Shown: one piece after another, positions 33,048 through 44,924 of the stretch
Layout: each line of letters opens with the position of its first letter
Numbering within the stretch: position 1 is the stretch's first letter
Assembly: GCF_964204645.1 (NCBI RefSeq)
Contig: NC_134028.1
Coordinates: forward strand, 1,798,001 to 1,862,000
From: Tubulanus polymorphus
Lineage: Eukaryota > Nemertea > Palaeonemertea > Tubulaniformes > Tubulanidae
DNA length: 64,000 nt
Direction: 5' to 3'
Notes under the pieces: model-generated
Database searches by the model: none
What the model saw: the letters and a program-made list of their open reading frames with translations, nothing else
What the model was told of the DNA's origin: nothing
Made by a program: the position numbers and the translations under genes

Positions 33048-35190
33048 TCAGTTTTTCACGGTAGCGGCTGGCATGGACGACGGTCGGCGTAGCGATGCGA
33101 TTAAGTCGCACACGAACGTCGGTAGGATATTCAGGATGGCGAATTTCAGTTCGATTTTCCAGTTGGGGACGTAATGAAAACGAGGTTCGCTACGGCGCAC
33201 CGCTTCCTCGATACAGTCTATCACTTCACACACATTAGCCGAACACAGAGTATCCAACAACTTGCGGATCAGATCCAAATATGAGTTGAAATAAGCGTCT
33301 CCGTACGCTCGCTTACATTCGTCGGCGGCTGATGCCCAGAACTCGACGTTTCTGTCAATTTGACGTTGCACTTGAACCATTGGTGTTCTTTGAAAAAAAA
33401 CACAAATTGACATATTATACCGGTACCTTAGAGTGGCTGAACATCTGGACCCAGTTCCACATTTGTGAGTTAGAGTTAACTCTGAGTTAAAATTAGTTCA
33501 TTTTCAATGAGTTAACTCAGGGTCAAATCTTAACTCCGAACTGTGGAACTGGACCCTGGACAATTATTTAGGCAGAACTATAACCACACTCAAACGTGGT
33601 GAACGGATAATAAGATAAAATCCCACTATTTACAAATTAAAATAATTTAAAAACCAGAAATTTATTTATTCAATCTAAAATATATAAAAGACACGACGTT
33701 TCGATCTCACCCTAGAGATCATCACCTGACGATGATCTCTAGGGTGAGATCGAAATGTCGTGTCTTTTTGACTATTTTAGATTGAATAAATAAATTTCTG
33801 GATTTTTAATTCTTTTAATCTGTAAATAGTGGGATTTTATCTTATTATATAGGCAGATTTCTAGACCCCTGGTTTAGTTCTGCAGATCTGAGTTAAGATT
33901 TCACTCATAGTTAAAACATTGAAAATTAAATGATTGTAACTCAGATTTGTAGAATTCAAACTCACAACTGTGGAACTGGATCCTGTTGTTTTGCCAATTC
34001 ATCTTTATCTCACCATAATACTACGATTACTTACTTGTAGAATCCCGGTTCGATAGTGACGACTTTGACTCCGAAAGATTTCATTTCCCTTCGTAAACTG
34101 TCCGAAAAAGCGATACAGGCTGTTTTGGACATACAATAGGCAGAAAATCCTGGGATAGCGAACCTTCCTGTAAAAAGACACAACTTTTCAACTGATCATC
34201 GTTCATGATAATTTCGTACTCGTGGCCAATTCGGGCAATAATAAAAATAAGTGTCATTTATATTTCAACGAATTGGTGCATTAAAAATTCTTTAATCAAT
34301 CAGTACGGATTCACGGTGCGAACGTTTGTTGAAAATGAATTACCAGCGAGACTCGCTACATTTACGATGCGGCCTTTTCGTTGGCGAATCAATGGAAGGA
34401 ATGCTTTCGTCATACGGACCACGCCCAATGCATTTACGTCTAACGTCTGTTGATATAGTGAAATAGGACACCATTCACTTTCGGCACATTGTGCCACACC
34501 GGCATTATTCACTAATGCCCATAATCCTGCAAAAACGCGTATTTTCGTATTCTAAAATCATTATAAATCCCACACATACAAATAGCTCCGTAAAACCTCA
34601 TTATTTACGTAATCATGCTCTTAACGAACTATTCGGAAAAATTTGCTTACCTTTGCCTTCGACAAAACCTTTTACGTATTCAACCGCTCGCGTAACGTCA
34701 TCGCCGTCAGTAACGTCGAGTTTCAGAATTTCTACGTCGGGATGTTCGATTTTCAAATTGCTGGCGCCGTCTGCGTCCGGAAACATGCACGCAGCGAATA
34801 CTTTAAAACCATTTCTAGTCAACCGGCGTGCTAATGCATTTCCGAAACCACTATCGCAACCTTAGAAAATATATACATCAATTTCACATACATGCATCAA
34901 TATAACATATTCGGTTCTTTACGGAGCTGATGGATTATAATAACTTTAGTATGAAATTAGTTTCACGTCGAAATCTAGTGAGATTCAAAAATAACCGCCG
35001 CCCCCTACTTACCGGTGACGAGAACGGCTTCCTTTCCGGAATCTCCCGAAATTAAGTCTCCATTCGGTAATCTCCGGTAATAGAAAGATACTCCAAACAA
35101 TACAATCAACGACGTTATAAATGTGAGAATTCCTGGCCAGACGTAAAGTACTCCAGTAATTAAAACAACTGTTCCGAATAATTCCTTCAT
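33048..35190 (-). CDS. short-chain dehydrogenase/reductase, SDR9C-like (RDH/17-beta-HSD6/BDH1 type)
   Basis: Five exons on the minus strand join in frame: 35190-35013, 34860-34651, 34526-34344, 34167-34035 and 33387-33048, giving 347 aa. A hydrophobic N-terminus (residues 6-36) suggests a membrane anchor. The Rossmann cofactor motif TGCDSGFG lies at 59-66, NNAG at 136-139, and the catalytic Ser188, Tyr201 and Lys205 (YCMSK) are in place, followed by EPGFYKTPM. TGCDSGFG with this layout is typical of retinol dehydrogenases, hydroxysteroid dehydrogenases of the HSD17B6/DHRS9 group and 3-hydroxybutyrate dehydrogenase. The substrate (retinoid, steroid or hydroxy acid) cannot be fixed from sequence. 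The C-terminal 100 residues are variable in the family. Intron 4 holds several fold-back elements. The start is the only ATG ahead of the hydrophobic segment. Confidence 0.9.
33445..33558. mobile_element. fold-back element in SDR intron 4
   Basis: ctggacccagttccacattt at the left pairs with gaactgtggaactggaccctgg at the right, and gagttaactc words pair inside. The ends resemble the GGTCCAGTTTCAC family. A related, more eroded copy with ctagacccctggttta and gtggaactggatcc ends lies at about 33860-33983. Confidence 0.7.
33582..33850. mobile_element. palindromic Penelope-like terminal element with hammerhead-like core
   Basis: 33605-33715 is repeated as an inverted copy ending near 33848, so the two arms face each other around 33720. 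At 33726 the plus strand reads CTGACGA, then a stem gatctc...gagatc closed by a 6-nt loop, then GAAA (33752-33755) and tgtcgtgtc. CTGANGA, stem II and GAAA form the conserved core of hammerhead ribozymes, known in the terminal repeats of Penelope-like retroelements. The opposite arm carries the more usual GAAACGTCG but has GTGATGA for CTGANGA. A single-arm relative lies at 8168-8300. No RT or GIY-YIG frame is present. Confidence 0.6.
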
Positions 35191-36784
35191 TGTCTACACT
35201 ATTAACTCCTAACTCGATGTTGTTTTGAGTCAGAACAAGTTACTGAAATTTGAACGTTAATTACAGAATATTTGAAATACTTTCGGTACGATACACACTA
35301 AACCGATGCACACTATACCAATAGTGGTAAAAAGAAAATGTATGAAAATGTAAGAATGGTATTAAACGTAGCCGCAAATTGATAATATCAACCAAAAATA
35401 AAAAAGACTTTGAATAATCTTAGTTCAATATGCATGTTAAGATAGTTGATAGAGAGCTCGCGTTTCAATTTGCATGTTAAAATAGTTGATAGAGAGCTTG
35501 CGTTTCAATTTGCATGTTAAAATAGTTGATAGATACGTGGACTCGGCCTCTACAATTCGTATGCAAGCAATAGTCACATTCTACATATGCATCGAAAGAC
35601 TCCATGGAAATTATGACCAAAACATCATCGTCACATTTTGCTTGCAAAGGCTCTGTTTGATACATGTATTTATTTATATGATACTCGATAGCTTACCCTG
35701 GTAGCATGCGTACCTAGACCGCTCTATAAATGTAGATATCACACTGTCTATCAAATCAAACGTACGCAACGCTTATCAAAGAATCAATAGATAATATTCA
35801 ATATCTAAGACGACGACCTCGATATTCCTAGGTCCGATTCACTAATCTTTACTTTCTCCGATCCACTTGGGTTGTAAATGCTCTAGCAGAACGAGCGCCA
35901 CAAGCAACGTTTCTTCAGGTATCTACACGCGTAAATTTGTTATAATCCCGCTACGCAATGTTTATGGTGGTTGGCGATTTTCACTTATAAACACTGGTTT
36001 CTTATATACGCGTAATATCTGCTATTTCTAGATTTATGCATTAGTCTTTCATGAGAGTAAGGGTAACGTGCTCCAGTTCAAAAGAAAAAAAAACAACAAA
36101 AGAACCACTTGCAAGTTGGGATTTTAATTATCGAAAAATAATCGGAAATCTATGAGCTAATTTTGGATTCTAAATCAAATTCACATTTGCAAAAGCGAGT
36201 TCTGGTTCAATTGTTCTGTCAGGCTACACTATTTGGTGCGTGACGGACGAAAATTAAAAAGTCGTAAAACGAGCCTTTACCATTTCTCTCATGACATTCA
36301 CCTATTTATGATTTAGACTGTGTATATGAATGATATATTTTTACTTATCCAAAATGGATGAAAAAATCTACGTACCATATATCATACCCTACTTCCATAT
36401 TGCGCATAATTATGAATGTAATTCAATCAGCCGAATTGATTATAAATCAGCTGTTTAATATTGTACAATGAAATCAAATCCTTCTCTCTCAGCCCTACAG
36501 CGATCGATTTAAATAGAAGAAACCTATTGTTTGGTATTCAAATCAATGTTCATTAAAAGGTGAAAATTAAGCGTGAGTCAGTCCATTTATCGTACGCTTG
36601 ATTTACAGCCCCGAAATTTCATGTCGTGTTTACTATTCTTAGTATGAATTAAATTTTTTGGTCAATGTCTCAATGCATTTATCATGATCATTTTGTCTTT
36701 AAAGAATTATTTCTTAAATAATTGATTGTAGAGTTCACTTTTTCGCTTACTTTTTCCAGGTTGTTTAAATGATATCTTGCTGAG
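35191..36784. other. intergenic DNA between divergent SDR and acetyltransferase genes
   Basis: The genes point away from each other, so both promoters should be here. I see no exon and no unambiguous TATA element. The one repeat is listed separately. Confidence 0.5.
35426..35533. repeat. 40-bp tandem repeat, 2.7 copies
   Basis: The unit begins caattTGCATGTTAA (first copy caatat) and continues through atagttgatagagagc. Copies start at 35426, 35466 and 35506. It contains an octamer-like atttgcat word in copies 2 and 3. It lies about 240 bp upstream of the SDR start. Confidence 0.9.
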
Positions 36785-38258
36785 ATGGAGGCTGACAAAA
36801 TGATATTAAGAAAGGCAGTGCCATCTGATAGAGTTGCCATATTGAATATAGTTAAGGATAATTACAATGGATTAGATTATTTGCATCAAGATATTGAACA
36901 ACATCTAAACAGTGAAGAAACTGTACTGCCGTATGTTGCCCAAATTGATGATCAGGTGACTACATCAACGCACAAAACCTCAATGCCAAAGTGAAAAATT
37001 GTTTCCTTGTAGAATTGTTTGTTTGGCATTTGTAGCCAAAATTAGAAGCAAGAATTATTTTTCTTCTTGATACCACACCAATCGTTATAGCATGAGAGAA
37101 CCATTCCTTGTGTAAATTGATATCCCCACCTCAATTTTCAGGTGATAAGCTACCTCGCATTATCTTTAAAAGATAGAAAAACTGCATTTCACTACATCGC
37201 TGCGCGGACCAATAAAAAGTACCAAGGTCAAGGTATCCAATCGCGTCTGCTGTATTTTGCTACAAAAGATGCCAGGCTGCGTCATCCGACGGTTATGAGT
37301 AGGATGTCCGTGGTTGCGCATGCGCCATATGCAAATCTGAAATATTCGATGGAACACGGAGAAAACGTTTTAATGATAAGGGTATGTCCATGGGTATGTC
37401 TCGTGGTTTACATCAGGTTATACCACATTGCAGATAGTTGAATAAAATCGTATCTTAAGATTCTTATTCGAATGGTAGAGCCCTAGTAACGGCTTATTTT
37501 CTAATCAGAATGATGACCGAAAAGTCAGATGCTCTTGCGGTTTGAATTCGTGATCGCGGTCAGTACAAACCCTCCTTTATTGAAGCTGATTGAATAATGC
37601 GGAATGAGGAGGGCTAAATGGAATTCCGATATTTTGAAATCAAATGAAAGTTTTCTATTTCCTATTTTAGAGAACAACAGCATTCAAAGGTGTGCAGAAT
37701 AAATGGCTCCAGTTGGCGGCTGCTGAAACGATTTCCAGACCAGAATTCCAACATTTATCATCGCGTGCATTTAAACCACAACCAAACCAAGTATCGTCAT
37801 TTTTACTCGATTCTGGAGTTAAATCGAAATTATTTCCAAACTCGGTGGCTATTTGCAATTACGTTCCTTACAAATTGCAATCGGAATATCTACTCGAAGC
37901 GGACCCAAAATTTCAGGAATTCACGATACTTCTCGGAGATTCTCGCGAACCACCCGCTATTTCAAGCCTCAGTTTAAGCGAAACGACGCCGCTGTATAAG
38001 GGTCAAGGTTACCGTTTCGATATTGATATCTACTCGAAGAATTCTGAAGAAGCGTTCATTCATTTTCTCCACCAAATTCGTCTGCGAGATCAGTTCAAAG
38101 ACGATGATGAAATTATGATGTTAATCCAGTTAGAAAACGATAAGAAAATTCAGACACAGTTTGAGCAATTGACACTTAAGTATCTCGAATTGAAAGTCGT
38201 TGCTTTTAGAGAATATTCGATTACTCTTGAGCATTCATTTCAAGATGTTTTGGCGTAA
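36785..38258 (+). CDS. GNAT acetyltransferase, NAT16/histidine N-acetyltransferase-like, copy 1
   Basis: Three exons: 36785-36955, 37142-37381 and 37671-38258, giving 332 aa. Residues 7-137 form a GNAT domain. It opens with the NGLDYL phrase seen in NAT16/HISAT proteins, and motif A is the acetyl-CoA phosphate-binding QGQGI at 85-89. The C-terminal ~190 residues (exon 3) are the second half of the NAT16-type architecture and resemble no other domain I know. NAT16 relatives in fish acetylate histidine to N-acetylhistidine. Substrate here is unproven, since invertebrates often have expanded, diverged paralogs. The start ATG directly precedes the GNAT beta-1 strand. No signal peptide is seen, so it is probably cytosolic. 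The next gene is its tandem paralog. Confidence 0.85.
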
Positions 38259-38929
38259 AGAAGCCTTGATCCAAAGATTGAAAATCCACAAATTTTGAGC
38301 TTTTACAAGATAAGAATTAGTTATTCTTTAATATACCTTTGGAGAAAAATGTCCCGTATTGATTGGTGCTAAAATCACTACTAATATTTGTGATTGTATA
38401 GAGTTTTACTTGTCATTTTGTCTTACTTTGATTACTATAATTTTGATACAGATGATGATATATACATGTTTTTGTTTCGTTTGATAATTTCTATTCCGTA
38501 TGCTTACTAAAATGTGTTAGATAAAAGACAGCATATCTGTTATATGAATATGTCAGACAATGATCTTTTCGTTTAAGCACAGATTGAGATAATGCGGTCT
38601 ATTACTTTATACTTGTCAATTATAACTCATGGCCATAATTTCTAGGGGTTATATAATTCATGAGCGATAGTTTTAAGTTATTCTGATTGACATACATAAA
38701 GAGATTTATTACTTAGGCAAACAATAGGCAGACATGTTCTTCGCTCGAACTGGTTTTGGCAGATAGCAAAATGTGATTCTTAATTAAGGTAGTACACATA
38801 CAATGTGTATAGTACTTATTTTGGATTGAAACGTTCAGATATATATATATTTGAATTGACTAGTCCGAATTGGTTCCTTAAATCTTTCTCTCTAATAAGA
38901 TCGCTGTATTGCCTTCGGAAACACGCGAA
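38259..38929. other. spacer between the tandem acetyltransferase genes
   Basis: AT-rich. It should contain the 3' UTR of copy 1 and the promoter of copy 2. An atatatatat run at 38839-38849, about 85 bp before the copy-2 start, may act as a TATA-like element. Confidence 0.45.
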
Positions 38930-41475
38930 ATGGCTGTAAATCGAGTTCTTTATAGGATTGCCAAACCCAATGATAAAGAAGACATACTGAACATCATTAG
39001 CTTCGACAACGACGATAGATTCGATCGTTTACATGAAGATATTGACCAACATTTGAACAGCGAAGGAACTGTTCTACCGTATGTCGCCTTGGTTAATAAA
39101 CAGGTAAGTGATTTTACTAGTGTCAGGGTCGAGACAAAGATAAGATGTATACTTTAGATTAAAGCCCGGATTTAACTAGTTCCAAACGAACTCAAGATAT
39201 GGACCCGTTTGCGGACATAATCACGCAGAAAACGATGAGAAGGCGCAACATTTTTGAGCGCCTGTGGGATATTTTCCAATTTTGATTTCGCAGGCTGTGG
39301 GGCAGGTTTAGGAATCAAATACATATAACTGAAATTTGTTGTTTATAAATAATCTATAAATCGTTCATTCTCGCCATTTATTTCGTTTGGTATTACAAAT
39401 ACGTATCTGCAGGGGTATGTCTTTGGGTCATAATAACACGCCCGAAACAACTGATCCGATCTATCCATTCAGTAAATGAATGATTTTTCCTAATCTTCAG
39501 GTGATAGGTTACCTAGCTTTCGTTTTGAAAGATATGGATGAATCATTTCACTACATCGCTGCGCGAACCAACAAAAAGTATCAAGGTCAAGGTATCCAAA
39601 CGCGTCTGCTCTATTTTGCTACTAGTGACGCTAGGCGCCGACATCCGAGCGTTATGAGTAGAATGTCCGTGGTCACTCATACACCTTTTACAGATGAAAA
39701 ATATGCCCTGGCACATGGAGAAAAGGTTTTAATGATAAGGGTAAGTCCACGAATATTCTAATCAACTCATCATCATCACCAAGTTCTACCTCATCAGTAG
39801 CAATGCATCCTGGGTAGTATACAGTATACTGCCTTTCCAATCATTTTGTATTCAAGTTTTATCATCTTTTAGCTCTGAAAGAATTTATCTATGAAAGTGA
39901 ATAGTCATAACCTGGGACTGTTCGTTTCTCTTCCATTAATTTAAGTGCCGATGAATGAAAATATAGTCAGTAATTACTGGGTTCGAACCCGGGACACCCC
40001 TGTACATTCAGCATCAGGACCACTCTAACCAATCAGTAATTACTTTTGTTAAGATATCAACATTTAACCGCATGGTGCTGCCTCTATGCTCATCGTTAGT
40101 GGGATTTTCATACACTAACGTTAGTCAACTCTGGCAAGCTAGGACAGCACGTCGATTGCCAGAGTTGACTTTAGTTAGTGTATGAAAACCCCGCTAACGA
40201 TGAGCATAGCGGCAGCACCGTACGGTCTGGACACCCCAGTACAACCTCTATTCAGCATCAGGACAACTCTGAATCAGTATCAGTAATTACTGGGTTCGAA
40301 CCCGGGACACCCCCGTTCATTCTCTATTCAGCATCAGGATCATTCTGAATCAGTATCAGTAATTACTGGATTCGAACCCGGGATAATTACTGGTTCTCGA
40401 ACCCGGGACACACCCCTGTGCATCCTCTATTCAGCATCAGGAACACTCTGAATCAGTATCAGTAATTACTGGGTTCGAACCCGGGACACCTCTGTACATC
40501 ATCTATTCGGCATCAGGATCACTCTAAACCAATCAGTAATTACAATTGTTAAGATATCAACATTTTACCGTACGGTGCTGCCTTTATGCTCATCGTTAGT
40601 GGGATTTTCACACACTAACGTTAGTCAACTCTGGCAAGCTAGGGTTACGGAGTATAACTGGACAGCACGTCGATTGCCAGAGTTGACTTTAGTTAGTGTA
40701 TGAAAACCCCGCTAACGATGAGCATAGCGGCAGCACCGTACGGTCTGGACACCCCAGTACAACCTCTATTCAGCATCAGGACAACTCTGAATCAGTATCA
40801 GTAATTACTAGGTTCGAACCCGGGACACCCCTGTACATCCTCTATTCAGCATCAGGAACACTCTGAATCCGGTGTTTTTATTTTCAGAGAACTACTTCAT
40901 TTAAGAGTGTGGACATTAAGTCTTTACAATTGGCGGCTGCTGAAACGATTTCGAGACCAGAATTCCGACATTTATCATCGCGTGCATTTAAACCGCAACC
41001 AAACCAAGTATCGTCATTTTTACTCGATTCTGGAGTTAAATCTAAATTATTTCCAAACTCGGTGGCTATTTGCAATTACGTTCCTTACAAATTGCAATCG
41101 GAATATCTACTCGAAGCGGATCCAAAATTTCAGGAATTCACGATAGTTCTCGGAGATTCTCGCGCACCACCCGCTATTTCAAGCCTCAGTTTAAGCGAAA
41201 CGACGCCGCTGTATAAGTGTCAAGGTTACCGTTTAGATATTGATATCTACTCGAAGAATTCGGAAGAAGCGTTCATTCATTTTCTCCACCAAATTCGTCT
41301 CCACAGTCGGTTTAAAGATGACGGTGAAATTCTGATGATACTCCAGTTAGAAAACGACAAAAAGATTCAGACACAATTTGAGAGAATGGCCGAGAATTAT
41401 CTCAATTTAGAAGTCAAAACCACCCGCGAATATTCGATTGTACTCGAGCATTCCTTCCATCATGTTCTAGCGTGA
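38930..41475 (+). CDS. GNAT acetyltransferase, NAT16/histidine N-acetyltransferase-like, copy 2
   Basis: Three exons: 38930-39103, 39501-39740 and 40888-41475, giving 333 aa, with the same intron phases as copy 1. Motif A (YQGQGIQTRLL) is intact. Exon 1 is clearly diverged from copy 1 (GLDYL has become RFDRL), whereas the first two-thirds of exon 3 is almost identical at DNA level, and divergence returns toward the C-terminus (from LRDQFKDD against LHSRFKDD). Intron 2 is about 1.1 kb because of a cluster of B-box repeats and two MITEs. The change at GLDYL and neighbouring residues suggests a different acceptor amino acid. Both copies look functional. Confidence 0.85.
40074..40219. mobile_element. 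fold-back MITE (GGTGCTGCC family)
   Basis: Inverted ends ggtgctgcctctatgctcat and the reverse complement of gatgagcatagcggcagcacc, and an inner pair gttagtcaactctggcaa/ttgccagagttgactttagt. It shares its ends with the elements at the P4HA triplication. Confidence 0.82.
40574..40737. mobile_element. fold-back MITE (GGTGCTGCC family), second copy in the intron
   Basis: Almost the same as 40074-40219, with an added ggttacggagtataac segment in the loop. The terminal repeat can be extended outward as accgtac on both sides, so the full element may be 40567-40744. Confidence 0.82.
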
Positions 41476-44400
41476 AGAATTTTTACTTCCAATGGTAATT
41501 GGTGCTACTATAATAAACCAAAAAGTATATTGTATACACTTGCGTTTTATTTCTTTTAAGAATAAGATTAATGTTCCGTTAAGATTAAGTTCGAAAATCC
41601 TCGATATATTTTAAAATTATTAGGACTGGTCTTATAACGGATGCGTTACCTAGACAAAACTAAAACTAAACATTTTCGATGATTTATCGACGCTTAACAT
41701 GTGTGGTCAGCTGCCTTTATCACCTGAAAGATGGCGCCTTACACTGCAATAATCTCGGTATCCCCTCCGTACGATACAAATCCAACCGAATCCATTACGG
41801 AGTAATGTACACTTTACAGAAAAGAAAAATCAGTATCACTGGAACTGACATGCCGTTATTCAAACTTTGAACGATTGTTGAATAGCGTATTTCATGGAAC
41901 GAATCTTGGGTTAATATCAATCATAAATGGGTAATCGGAAATGGGGCCATGAATCGAGGGATATCCGGCCCGGGATGAATCGTCTCCGTGCGATCGCGGC
42001 TATGAACAAGGACTTCACCAAGAACGTTCCTGATGAGGTAGGATCGGTAATGCGACGGATATCGCTGTCGATACAACCACTTCCAGAACTGTGTCAGGCC
42101 TACGAGCAATCATCCGAGACGACTGATCGTATGGGCAGGCCCAGTTTCTGAGATCGTGGACATACGTCTACCGTACAAGCAAAGATATTTAAACGAAATT
42201 TCGATAGACCAATTAAAAGTGTATTGTGCTTTATGATACATGACCAACACGGACAAGATTAAACATATGTAAAAGATGTCAACCGAATAACATTGAATAC
42301 AAAAAACTAATGAACTTATACACAAAATCCTGATATCATAGCTACGTAATTCAATTACATCAGTTAGTTAGTCATCAGTTCATCATCAATGAATATTTTT
42401 CCGTACCGTACCCGAAAAACTTCAAGCACGTTAGAACGCGTCGAGAGTTGTTAAAATTCTTTTATTTGTCAAAATATTATGTAAAATAATTTTGGACTAA
42501 TCTTATATTTTACTCGTCACAGGAGATTTTTCTCTTATCGTATGTACAAACATAAACCCGTCACATACGGACTCAAACGATTCGTTTTTACGGTTCATGA
42601 TTTGTTGAATTTTGACGAAATGAAAAGAAGTGCATTGATTGATTGTTTTGCATGTTTCGTATATTATTCGGTTTCAAAGAAACATCTCGCCATGACATCC
42701 GCCAAATCTATTTTTCCACGTGATTTTAATAAACGGCCAATTGCGCAGTACGAATCAATGGCGATGTATTTATATATTTGAAATAATGACGATTTCTAGT
42801 CGCCGATGTTTACACGATATATTATCATCTGCGCTCGTGTCTGGCCATACGGACAAAATAACCGATGTAAGCTTATTCCACCTACACTAAGATCGCACCT
42901 TTTGTAAACACGGGGAGGATGGATCGGGTGAAAGAGTTTAACGGATCGCTGCTATATTTAGCAACACTTCGCACGACAAAGTTCTACTTCCGTTTACAAT
43001 CCTCGTTTGACGATGAGATGAAATTCATTTTGGGGGTTGACACGTTTAACCGGACTGCTTGTTCCTCGGGCTGTGTGTAATGCGTAACATCCCCCGGCAT
43101 GGAAATTACGTATCTGAGCATGTTAGGATCGACTTCATTCATGATCGTATCAACAGTTCAACAATAATCACATCTTCGTTTGTCGTCTTGAATTAGTTAC
43201 GGAACATACTTATAAATAAATAAGCTTTTGGTCATATGTATCAACGCCATGAAAAACGATTGAGATAAAAGTTTTTCTTTTTAGAAACAATGTTTTATTC
43301 CGTACAAGGATTTTTATTCACAAATGTACATACCGTTCAACATTAAACACACATATAATTTTCTCCTTACATGCATTATAACTGAAGGTTATATACACCT
43401 ATTATACTGCGGTACCTGAAAAGTAACACTTCGAAAGTCCAAGCAACTCTCAACAAAAAACGGTCCGATTCAAATACACGTTTTTAACATAGATTCAAAT
43501 CCCATGACATTATAGCAATGATTCTAGCAATCTCTCTAACGCATACTTTGTTGGAATGATTTTTAAGTGATTAGAAAATGATAAAGCCGGCCCTAGTCCA
43601 GGGTCGTGTTTTTCAAAGAAGCGTTAGATTATCCAAATCATTATACCGTACAGCAGTACAAAAATACTCGGGAGCTTCACGATCTGGTTAACAAAACAGT
43701 ATTCATTAACAAATAATAATTTCACTTTTTAAGAAGGAATTCAATTGATGCCGATATTTGTATTCGGAAATTCATCGGGAAAAGCCGTTGAACATTTCAT
43801 TTGAAAATATACAATTACCCAAGGCGTTATTTCTTAAGAAATCATACATACATGTTTGGAACAGAGCTTTCTGGTATATATTACACACAATATTAGAATC
43901 ATGTTTAGAAATATATGTATATGTATATATAACTAGCCCTTATTTCATAGACTCGTAGAAACTACCGGGTATCTATTGCTGCAAACCTTACAGAATTTTT
44001 GAAATTCAATTCTCTAAAAGGATATAGCACAACGAAAGCAAACATTACCTTAATACCATTTTTCAATTTCAGTACAGAAATTTGACTCGAGAGAAATAAT
44101 ACATTACCTTTTTTGTTTTATTCACAAATTATGACTAGAAAATATGAATGAATATTTCGATTCAAGACACTGGTGAATAAAGTTTTCGATTCTAAAGTGA
44201 GTATGATGACAAAATACTTATACTTATGAATTAATACATTTAGATTCCAAAACGGATTGCGCAAGTGATCAAACATAACCAATAAGTCGAGTTACAAAGT
44301 TAAACTTAGAACATATAATCAATAGAAACTTAAACATAAGTCACGGGATATATAAAAACCCACAATATTGACGTAATGATGATTAGAAAATCTGTTTTCC

Positions 44401-44924
44401 AGATGTTTTGCAGGATTTCTTCACTCCATCTTCAGGTATTTATTTCAGGTATTTAAATGTTTCTGAATAAATCTCTGAAGATGGAAAGAAGAAATATTTC
44501 CTAACCATCAGGAAAATGGATTTTACATCGATACTGTGGTTTTTTTAAATATGTACTACATCATAGATTGCGATTTTGATAAGTCGAGGTGTCTGAAATA
44601 TAACAGTCTTTCATTGACTTCTATACAAAACAGTGAACCTCTATATCCACTATTAACACATGAATAGCCTCTAAACGTGGAATGCGAAAGTTTTGAATTC
44701 TCTATCATCTATTTCTAATCGAACGAAAGACTTGAAGAAAGGATCCTTATACGATGTATTTATCGCATAAATACATACATCGATCAACTCTGCAGCACAT
44801 GTGACACCGATTTCAAAAAAAATATAATATATATCATCACATATTCGGAAAAACACGGCCATTATTTACAATCCAGTCTTTCACAACAAAATATGGCGGC
44901 GCTGGAAAGAACTAGCAACGAACT
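41476..44924. other. intergenic DNA, acetyltransferase 3' flank and RUFY 3' flank
   Basis: No exon chain is supported. A phrase at about 41965-42003 (ggcccgggatgaatcgtctc, then cgtg.gatcgcggct) recurs at about 46370-46412 inside a RUFY intron, so it is a dispersed repeat. The proximal 1-1.5 kb before 44924 is AT-rich and probably RUFY 3' UTR. Two open frames of 74-79 codons (41927 and 42542) resemble nothing known. Confidence 0.45.

Larger units (their letters stand above)
39955..40880. repeat. cluster of ~75-bp repeats with a B-box-like core, interrupted by two MITEs
   Basis: At least six monomers are present: cagtaattactgggttcgaacccgggacacccctgtacatcctctattcagcatcaggaac(c)actctgaatcagtat in broken form. 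Each holds ggttcgaaccc, matching the RNA polymerase III B-box consensus. Outlying, more diverged monomers lie at 7675-8130. No A box or tRNA fold is visible, so I call it a repeat and not a tRNA. The whole block sits in intron 2 of acetyltransferase copy 2 and is duplicated together with the MITEs. Confidence 0.8.

Noticed and set aside
34205-34865. Plus-strand open frames of 82 and 124 codons
   Set aside because: They are shadows of the minus-strand SDR exons, whose frame carries TGCDSGFG, NNAG and YCMSK.
37690-37977. Alternative 95-codon frame over acetyltransferase exon 3
   Set aside because: Out-of-frame shadow of the true exon, which is conserved between the two paralogs; this frame is not.
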